12,656 nt of DNA, from the NCBI GenBank assembly GCA_027858355.1, contig JAQICW010000634.1, positions 1 to 12,656 on the forward strand, in the 5' to 3' direction. The position numbers were made by a program, and so were the translations under genes. A model generated the notes under the pieces. That model was not told the origin of the DNA, did no database searches, and worked only from the letters and a program-made list of their open reading frames with translations. This DNA comes from Desulfobacula sp. GTDB lineage: Bacteria; Desulfobacterota; Desulfobacteria; Desulfobacterales; Desulfobacteraceae. Of this stretch, positions 7,649 through 12,656 are shown piece after piece; position 1 is the first letter of the stretch; each line of letters begins with the position of its first letter.

Positions 7649-9358
7649 ATGAATAATAAAGAAAAACTTTTAAAGGATCTAAATATCGGATGTGGAGTTG
7701 CCCGGCCTGTCAGAGCACCCAGGGGAACTGACCTTCACTGCAAGGGATGGTATCAGGAAGCGGCCTTGCGCATGCTGTGCAATAACCTTGATCCTGACAA
7801 TGGTGAAAATCCAGATGAACTCATTGTCTATGGCGGTCTTGGCAAAGCAGCAAGAAACTGGCCCTGCTTTGATGCCATTGTCAGATCCCTGCTGGACCTG
7901 GAAAACGATGAAACCCTGCTGGTTCAGTCCGGAAAACCTGTGGGCGTGCTGAAAACCCATGAAAGCGCCCCCAGAGTCCTGATTGCCAACTCCAATATTG
8001 TCCCCCAATGGGCCAACTGGGACACCTTCCATGAACTTGATAAAAAAGGCCTGATGATGTATGGCCAGATGACTGCAGGATCATGGATATATATCGGCAC
8101 CCAGGGAATCCTGCAAGGCACTTATGAGACCTTTGCCTCTCTGGGGCAAAAACATTATAACGCTGATCTTAGAGGGAAAATTGTCGTAACTGCAGGACTT
8201 GGCGGCATGGGCGGTGCACAGCCCCTTTCCGTTACCATGGCCAATGGAGTTGCCCTCTGTATTGAGATTGAGCCTGTCCGCATCAAAAAAAGGCTTGAAA
8301 AACGCTACCTGGATATTGAAGCATCAGGCCTTGATGACGCCATTTCAAAGGCAAAAAAAGCTGCGGAAAATGGAACGCCTCTTTCCATCGGTCTTTGTGC
8401 AAATATAGTTGACCTACTTCCGGCCATGATACAAAAAGGCTTTATTCCAGATGTAATCACGGACCAGACCAGCGCCCATGATGAACTCAATGGATACTTT
8501 CCCCAGGGCCTGTCCATGGAAGAGGCATTAAGCCTTAGAAAAACCAATCCTGCAAAACATATAGACATGGCCTTAAACTCCATGGCAGACCATGTAAGAT
8601 CCATTCTTGAAATGCAGAAAAAAGGGGCCATTGCCTTTGATTATGGGAACAATTTAAGGGCCCAGGCAATGAAACGAGGCGTTGACAATGCCATGGATTA
8701 TCCAGGATTTGTTCCAGCTTATATCAGGGAACTTTTCTGCCAGGGAGAAGGACCCTTCAGATGGGCTGCCCTTTCAGGGGACCCCGAAGACATCAAGGTA
8801 ACTGACAGGTAACTTATCAAGCTTTTCCCTGAAAAAACCAAAATGGTCAACTGGCTGAAAATGGCCGGGGAAAAAATTGAACATATGGGACTGCCCGCAC
8901 GAATCTGCTGGCTGGGGTATGGTGAAAGGGAAAAAGCCGGCAAACTGTTCAATGACCTTGTCAGGGATGGAAAAGTAAAAGCCCCCATTGTTATTGGCAG
9001 GGACCACCTGGACTGCGGATCAGTTGCATCCCCCTACAGGGAGACAGAAGCCATGAAAGACGGCTCAGATGCCGTGGCAGACTGGGCCTTGCTAAACTGC
9101 ATGACAAACGTGGCCTCCGGTGCCACATGGGTCTCCTTTCATGATGGCGGCGGGGTGGGTATTGGATATGCCCTCCATGCAGGCCAGGTCATAGTTGCCG
9201 ATGGCACGACCGAGGCAGAAAAACGCGTGACCACTGTTCTTCGAAATGATCCGGGCACAGGGATCATCCGCCTTGCAGATGCCGGCTATGACACGGCTAT
9301 TGATGTGGCCAACACTAAGGGCGTAAAACTTCCCATGATCAATATGCATTGTGTTTGA
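7649..9358 (+). pseudogene. hutU: Urocanate hydratase (urocanase), interrupted by one in-frame TAA
   Basis: Urocanase adds water to urocanate to form 4-imidazolone-5-propanoate using tightly bound NAD+. The frame from ATG 7649 (Shine-Dalgarno AGGAGG at 7636-7641, 7 nt spacing) encodes a typical N-terminal region: [31 protein letters not shown], and the NAD-binding [10 protein letters not shown] at 183-192. At codon 388 (8810-8812) the frame meets TAA. The same frame then continues without a shift through [43 protein letters not shown] and [20 protein letters not shown] to TGA at 9356. The whole is 570 codons including both stops, close to intact urocanases. The stop replaces one residue in a weakly conserved loop. 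A 387-residue product would lack the C-terminal conserved blocks, including the Cys in ARICW (codon 420) that I equate with Cys410 of P. putida urocanase. It is a recent nonsense mutation, a sequencing error, or a leaky stop; ATG 8843 has no Shine-Dalgarno, so restart is unlikely. Confidence 0.9.
8810..8812 (+). other. In-frame ochre stop within hutU
   Basis: Codon 388 of hutU is TAA, between TDR and LIKLFP; related urocanases carry an ordinary residue at this place (pattern TDxxVLELFP). The following base is C, the leakiest +1 context for stop codons in bacteria. TAA is not a known selenocysteine (UGA) or pyrrolysine (UAG) codon, and at least five other genes here end in TAA (for example 1678, 3368, 5268, 12207), so a reassigned code is not supported. 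The stop sits in the second copy of a 7-bp direct repeat, GGTAACT (8797-8803 and 8808-8814). Confidence 0.9.
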
Positions 9359-9365
9359 ACGAAAA

Positions 9366-9533
9366 CTCACCCATCTGCGGCGTTACTTCGAAATCCTACC
9401 AAATTATAAGAGTGGCCTCATGTACAGTAGTACACTCCGGTTTCAGAATTTCTTGTGCCTTGCATATGGGCAACTTTGTGAGCATTGCTCCTCTACGAGC
9501 CGCCCAAACACGGGATTTTCGGTCAGGCACTAT
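9366..9533. repeat. Palindromic intergenic repeat-like element between hutU and hutI
   Basis: The gap of 211 bp after hutU holds no credible gene but is highly structured. The outer arms CCCATCTGC (9370-9378) and GCATATGGG (9462-9470) are near-complementary, as are parts of the flanks (GGCGTTACTTCGAAATC against GAATTTCTTGTGCC). At the centre TGTAC-AGTA-GTACA (9421-9434) is a perfect 5-bp hairpin. To the right are GAGCATTGCTC (9480-9490) and CCC-AAACAC-GGG (9503-9514). From memory this resembles dispersed palindromic intergenic repeats common in Desulfobacterota genomes (pattern CATCTGCGGCGTT... TTGCATATGGGCAACTTTGTGAGC), but no second copy lies in this window. Exact ends are uncertain. In the hut mRNA it would fold between the two coding regions and could influence stability or the expression of hutI. 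Confidence 0.6.
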
Positions 9534-9569
9534 ATAGAATAATTCACCAAATATGGAGGCTGAGAAATC

Positions 9570-10823
9570 ATGACACCCCTGGAACCTGATAAAATTGACA
9601 CCCTTTTTATCAATTGCCATGTTGCCACCATGACAGGCAATGCCTTTTCAATTATTGAAAAAGCAGCACTTGCTGTCACGGGGGAAACCATTTCCTGGAT
9701 TGGCAGTCAAAAAGACCTGCCAGATCACTTGAGAACCTCCTGTCAAAAGCTTATTGATTGCAAAAACGGCTGGATTCTGCCGGGCTTTGTAGACTGCCAT
9801 ACCCATCTTGTCTGGGGAGGATCAAGATCCAATGAGTTTGAAATTAGGCTTGCCGGTGCCAGCTATGAAGAGATCTCAAAAAAAGGCGGTGGCATATTCT
9901 CCACGGTACAGGCCACACGTAAGGCTTCTAAAGATAAATTATTCATCTCCGCCGCAAAACGGGTGGCCGCATTATTAAGCCAGGGAATCACAACCCTTGA
10001 AATCAAATCCGGTTATGGCCTCGACCTTGAAACCGAACTCAAACTCCTTGAGGTCATAGGTCAATTGGATGAAACTTTCCCTTTGCACATAGAAGCAACT
10101 TTTTTGGGTGCCCATGCCCTGCCCCGGGAATTTACCGGCAATTCTGACGGCTATATTGATCTCGTGACCCAAACCATGCTGCCGGCTGTGAAAGAGCAGG
10201 GAATTGCAACGTCCGTGGATGTATTTTGTGAACGCATTGCCTTTAATTTTTCCCAGACAAAAAAAGTGTTTCAAACAGCCAAGGATCTGGGACTTAACAT
10301 CAAACTTCATGCAGAGCAGTTATCTGATTCCAATGGAGCTGCTCTTGCTGCCCAATTTTCTGCTCTCTCCTGTGACCACCTTGAGTATCTGTCCCTGTCC
10401 GGGGCTCAAAAAATGGCTGAGCACAATGTTACGGCTGTTCTTTTACCCGGCGCTTTCTATTTTTTAAAGGAAAAACAGAAACCCCCCGTTCATACCTTCA
10501 GAGACCTTAAGATTCCCATGGCTGTATCAACAGACCTGAACCCAGGCTCCAGCCCGGTTCATTCCATGACACTCATCCTCAACATGGCCTGCATGCTGTT
10601 TGACCTGACCTGTGAACAAGCACTGCTCGGGGCCACCATCAATGGTGCAAAAGCCCTGGGTCTTGAACAATCAAAAGGCAGCATTGAAAAAGGCAAGGAT
10701 GCCGACCTTGTGGTCTGGGATATTGATACACCGGCAGATCTCTGCTATCTTGCCGGATTGACACCCATTGAAATGATAATGATAAAGGGCAGGATACTTC
10801 ATGACAATTTTAAAAATCAATAG
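9570..10823 (+). CDS. hutI: Imidazolonepropionase
   Basis: The 417-residue enzyme opens the ring of 4-imidazolone-5-propanoate to give N-formimino-L-glutamate, the third step of histidine degradation, in the cytosol. It is an amidohydrolase-superfamily TIM barrel: the metal pair His77 and His79 is in LPGFVDCHTHLVWGG, His247 in KLHAEQLSDS, and Asp322 in VSTDLNPGSSPV, at almost the same numbers as in Bacillus subtilis HutI (80, 82, 249, 324). GAHALP (180-185) and CDHLEYL (268-274) are further family blocks. The C-terminal composite beta-sandwich is complete (KGKDADLVVWDIDTP). The start ATG 9570 follows TGGAGG at 9554-9559 with good spacing. It is separated from hutU by the repeat element, and its own promoter was not found beyond a -10-like TAGAAT at 9535-9540. 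The next gene starts 21 bp after its stop. Confidence 0.96.
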   Translation: MTPLEPDKIDTLFINCHVATMTGNAFSIIEKAALAVTGETISWIGSQKDLPDHLRTSCQKLIDCKNGWILPGFVDCHTHLVWGGSRSNEFEIRLAGASYEEISKKGGGIFSTVQATRKASKDKLFISAAKRVAALLSQGITTLEIKSGYGLDLETELKLLEVIGQLDETFPLHIEATFLGAHALPREFTGNSDGYIDLVTQTMLPAVKEQGIATSVDVFCERIAFNFSQTKKVFQTAKDLGLNIKLHAEQLSDSNGAALAAQFSALSCDHLEYLSLSGAQKMAEHNVTAVLLPGAFYFLKEKQKPPVHTFRDLKIPMAVSTDLNPGSSPVHSMTLILNMACMLFDLTCEQALLGATINGAKALGLEQSKGSIEKGKDADLVVWDIDTPADLCYLAGLTPIEMIMIKGRILHDNFKNQ

Positions 10824-10844
10824 ACTTTTTTAGGAACGCCTCCC

Positions 10845-12209
10845 ATGACCGGCATACTCACATCTATCAATTGGGTAATCTTAATCGGAACATCTGTTTT
10901 CCTGCTGGGCTTAAGCCTGTCTTCTTTCAGGGAAAAAGAAATCCGGGCAGGTGTCCTATCATTAGTTTTTTTTGTACTGAACATAGTTTTCTGGGGCTGG
11001 TTTCTCATGGCTCTGGAACGGTTTCAAACCCTTAACATACTTATTTTATCAGGGGCTGGTCTTTTTGGCCTGATTTCAGGGATAAGATTCTTTCCTGACA
11101 AATCACCTGGGCGAGACACCTCAAAAGCAGAACAATATGATGAAAGGGATAATATGTTTGCCAGGAATAATATCCAGCATCATCCAAAACTGATGGAGAC
11201 ATATTATAGCCTTTATCCTGAAAACAGATCAACGGACCGACAGATTCATAAGAAGCCTGAATTCGGCCAGAAAGAACAGGTCTATCATGATTTTTACACG
11301 GCCCCCTGCTATAAAGCAGTATTTGAATATCTTGAAAGGTCTATCCCTTTGTCGACAGGAAAAGTGGCTGAACAAAAAGTATCCATTGATCCTGTTCAAT
11401 TCTGTAAAACCATAAGTGATATGTCCAAATTTTATGGGGCCTGTGATCTGGCTTTTCTGCGCTTAAAGCCCCATCATTTCTACAGCCATAAAGGCCGGCA
11501 TGCTGCAAACTGGGGTGACAAAACAGACCAGACCCATAAAACAGCCATTATCATCGTGGTGCCCATGCGGGTTGAAATGATTAAGAAAGCGCCCACCAGC
11601 AGTGTGCTCCAGGAATCTGCACAAAAATATGTGGAAGCTGCAAAAATATCCAATATCCTGGCCGGGTATATCAGGAATTTCGGGTATCCGGCAAGGGCCC
11701 ATAATGATGCAAATTACGACACACTTTGTGTTCCCCTAGCTGTGGAATCAGGCATTGGCGAACTGGGGCGGATGGGAATTTTCATGCACAGGGTTCATGG
11801 CCCCTGTGTCAGACTTGCCATTGTAACAACTGATCTTGAACTGCCGGATTCTCCTATCCCAAAGCCCCTGTATATGGAAGAATTTTGTAAAATCTGTAAA
11901 AAATGCGCAGACAATTGCCCGTCAGGGTCCATTACCCATGATAACGAGCCTTACAGCCGCAATTTCAGACACTGGTCCATAAACCAGGAAAAATGCTTCT
12001 CCTATTGGATAACAATAGGGTCTGACTGCGGGCTTTGCATTTGTGTCTGCCCATATACAAAACCAGATACATTAATTCACAAATTCGTCCGGTTTTATAT
12101 CTCCCGGAACTTTCTGAACCAGAGAATAGCCCTGTTTATGGACGACCTGCTATATGGCAGACACAGAAAAATTGCCAAAACCAACCCTGGAAATATTTTT
12201 CACTTCTAA
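10845..12209 (+). CDS. Reductive-dehalogenase-like (RdhA-like) Fe-S protein with three N-terminal membrane helices
   Basis: The 454-residue protein opens with three hydrophobic segments (about 9-27, 36-57, 63-80) and no twin-arginine signal. Charges in the first loop (FREKEIR) and after helix 3 suggest that the large C-terminal domain is cytoplasmic. The linker has DERDNMFAR (99-107), which I associate with RdhA-like proteins of this kind. The region ESGIGELGRMGIFMHRVHGP (301-320), then VRLAIVTTDLELP, resembles the corrinoid-binding part of RdhA and QueG. Two ferredoxin-type motifs follow: Cys348, 351, 354, 358-Pro, and Cys384 with Cys395, 398, 402-Pro. Corrinoid-dependent reductive dehalogenases remove halogens from organohalides; a class with membrane helices in place of the Tat signal has been described but is, as far as I recall, functionally uncharacterised. 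QueG is less likely, given the helices and the linker. AGGA at 10832-10835 precedes the start. It probably shares the hut transcript (21 bp from hutI); no rdhB-like gene is seen. Confidence 0.85.
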   Translation: MTGILTSINWVILIGTSVFLLGLSLSSFREKEIRAGVLSLVFFVLNIVFWGWFLMALERFQTLNILILSGAGLFGLISGIRFFPDKSPGRDTSKAEQYDERDNMFARNNIQHHPKLMETYYSLYPENRSTDRQIHKKPEFGQKEQVYHDFYTAPCYKAVFEYLERSIPLSTGKVAEQKVSIDPVQFCKTISDMSKFYGACDLAFLRLKPHHFYSHKGRHAANWGDKTDQTHKTAIIIVVPMRVEMIKKAPTSSVLQESAQKYVEAAKISNILAGYIRNFGYPARAHNDANYDTLCVPLAVESGIGELGRMGIFMHRVHGPCVRLAIVTTDLELPDSPIPKPLYMEEFCKICKKCADNCPSGSITHDNEPYSRNFRHWSINQEKCFSYWITIGSDCGLCICVCPYTKPDTLIHKFVRFYISRNFLNQRIALFMDDLLYGRHRKIAKTNPGNIFHF

Positions 12210-12216
12210 ATGGGTT

Positions 12217-12243
12217 CTGATTTTATCCATTCTTCCAAATCAG
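12217..12243. repeat. Small inverted repeat after the RdhA-like gene, doubtful terminator
   Basis: CTGATTT (12217-12223) and AAATCAG (12237-12243) are perfectly complementary with a 13-nt loop, 7 bp after the stop codon. The stem is A/T-rich and no T-run follows directly (TTTT begins 10 bp later), so it is a weak candidate at best for ending the hutI-rdhA-like transcript. Confidence 0.3.
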
Positions 12244-12276
12244 GCACACCTGCTTTTCACAATTTTAATTTTTATA

Positions 12277-12313
12277 TTGACAATCAGTTTATTACAGTTT
12301 ACGTAAACGTTAA
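12277..12313 (+). promoter_or_regulatory. Putative promoter and MerR (LiuR-like) operator
   Basis: TTGACA at 12277-12282 is a perfect -35 hexamer. From 12298 to 12313 lies TTTACGTAAACGTTAA, which reads TTnACGT-nn-ACGTnAA on both strands, a 16-bp imperfect palindrome; it also holds the perfect 12-bp palindrome GTTTACGTAAAC (12297-12308). The palindrome covers the place where the -10 box would lie. It is similar to what I remember of LiuR-type operators, so autoregulation by the downstream MerR protein is the simplest reading. No convincing -10 hexamer was found at standard spacing. Confidence 0.55.
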
Positions 12314-12345
12314 TTGTTCGAATTTTAAAACTGCCAGGAGAGCTT

Positions 12346-12656
12346 GTGCCCCCCGATCATAAAAAAGACAACGTCCAAACCTATACTATTTCCCAGATTG
12401 CCGATCAACTGGAGATCAGTACCCGTACCATCCGATTTTACGAGGAAAAAGGCCTTATCATGCCCGAAAGAACCATTGGGAATCAACGGATTTACACCCC
12501 CAGAAACAAGGCAAGACTTAAGCTCATCCTCCGGGGCAAGCGGTTCGGGTTCTCCCTTGATGAAATCGCTGAAATGATCGGCATGGCCGATGCAAACCTC
12601 AATGAAATTGAACAGATTGAAAAAAGCCTGATATTCGGAGATGCAAAGTTGAAAGA
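12346..12656 (+). CDS. MerR-family transcriptional regulator, LiuR-like, 3' end outside the window
   Basis: A GTG at 12346, 5 nt after AGGAG (12336-12340), opens a frame that stays open to the right edge (103 codons visible). The N-terminal winged helix is typical of MerR: YTISQIADQLEISTRTIRFY, then EEKGLIMPERTIGNQRIYTP, followed by ARLKLILRGKRFGFSLDEIA and the start of the dimerisation helix. The RLKLILRGKRFGFSLDEI block closely resembles LiuR, the regulator of branched-chain amino acid and acyl-CoA degradation genes in proteobacteria, in which this helix is well conserved. Target genes would lie downstream, beyond the window, so the acyl-CoA link is inference. No metal-binding cysteine is visible in the part present. 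The palindrome at 12298-12313 is the probable operator. Confidence 0.88.
   Translation, partial: MPPDHKKDNVQTYTISQIADQLEISTRTIRFYEEKGLIMPERTIGNQRIYTPRNKARLKLILRGKRFGFSLDEIAEMIGMADANLNEIEQIEKSLIFGDAKLK

Noticed and set aside
7536..7649. 38-residue N-terminal extension of HutC from an ATG at 7649 on the minus strand
   Set aside because: The extension would cross the operator and reach the hutU start. It is hydrophobic and not HutC-like, and from Met at 7535 the protein has the normal family length.
8810..8812. Stop-codon recoding by selenocysteine or pyrrolysine
   Set aside because: Those use UGA and UAG; here the codon is TAA, and TAA ends several other genes in the window.
8843..9358. Separate 171-residue gene after the hutU stop
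   Set aside because: It is the C-terminal part of urocanase in the same frame; the ATG at 8843 is an internal Met and has no ribosome binding site.
9396..9620. Minus-strand 74-codon open frame and two short plus-strand frames over the hutU-hutI gap
   Set aside because: They lie on the palindromic repeat and run into hutI or overlap each other; no start signal or recognised domain. Such frames are typical by-products of this kind of repeat.
10845..12209. Epoxyqueuosine reductase (QueG)
   Set aside because: The corrinoid and ferredoxin blocks are shared with QueG, but three N-terminal membrane helices and the DERDNMFAR linker are not features of QueG.
12344..12577. 77-codon frame beginning ATG-less at 12344
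   Set aside because: It is a shadow of the MerR gene, which reads from GTG 12346 with a good Shine-Dalgarno and clear winged-helix sequence.

Overview
The window reads as a bacterial chromosome segment, moderately AT-rich and densely packed. The best guess is an anaerobic, sulfate-reducer-type member of Desulfobacterota (Desulfobacteraceae-like). That placement is an inference from the gene set: a UPF0280/ApbE-like protein, an Mrp-type ATPase, a LiuR-like MerR regulator and a reductive-dehalogenase-like Fe-S protein beside a histidine utilisation locus. It is not a phylogenetic result.

Left block (1-5270, all on the + strand): a TPR-repeat protein cut by the left edge, a lipoprotein with a LolA/LolB-like look, an Mrp/NBP35-type P-loop ATPase, an HD-domain dGTPase-like phosphohydrolase and a UPF0280 protein. 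Two junctions overlap by exactly 8 bp (ATGATTAA at 1673 and ATGTTTGA at 4542) and lack a clear Shine-Dalgarno sequence, which suggests translational coupling. The dGTPase-like gene carries a perfect 17-bp inverted repeat just inside its start.

Middle block (5277-10823): a divergent histidine utilisation (hut) locus. hutC and hutH run leftward as a tight pair; hutU and hutI run rightward. The 113-bp hutC-hutU gap holds a GntR/HutC-type palindromic operator overlapping the promoter region. HutH converts histidine to urocanate, HutU urocanate to imidazolonepropionate, and HutI that to N-formiminoglutamate. hutU is interrupted by one in-frame TAA although the frame is intact and conserved on both sides. 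A roughly 170-bp palindromic, dispersed-repeat-like element separates hutU from hutI. No gene for the formiminoglutamate step is in the window.

Right block (10845-12656): 21 bp after hutI, with no terminator, comes a 454-residue reductive-dehalogenase-like protein with three N-terminal membrane helices and two ferredoxin-type cysteine motifs. Its position suggests co-transcription with hutI. After a 136-bp gap containing a palindromic operator comes the start of a MerR-family regulator resembling LiuR, cut by the right edge.

Most notable: the in-frame stop in hutU, the membrane-anchored RdhA-like protein apparently in the hut operon, the large hairpin inside the dGTPase-like coding start, and the repeat between hutU and hutI. 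No CRISPR array, tRNA, rRNA or insertion sequence with a transposase was seen.
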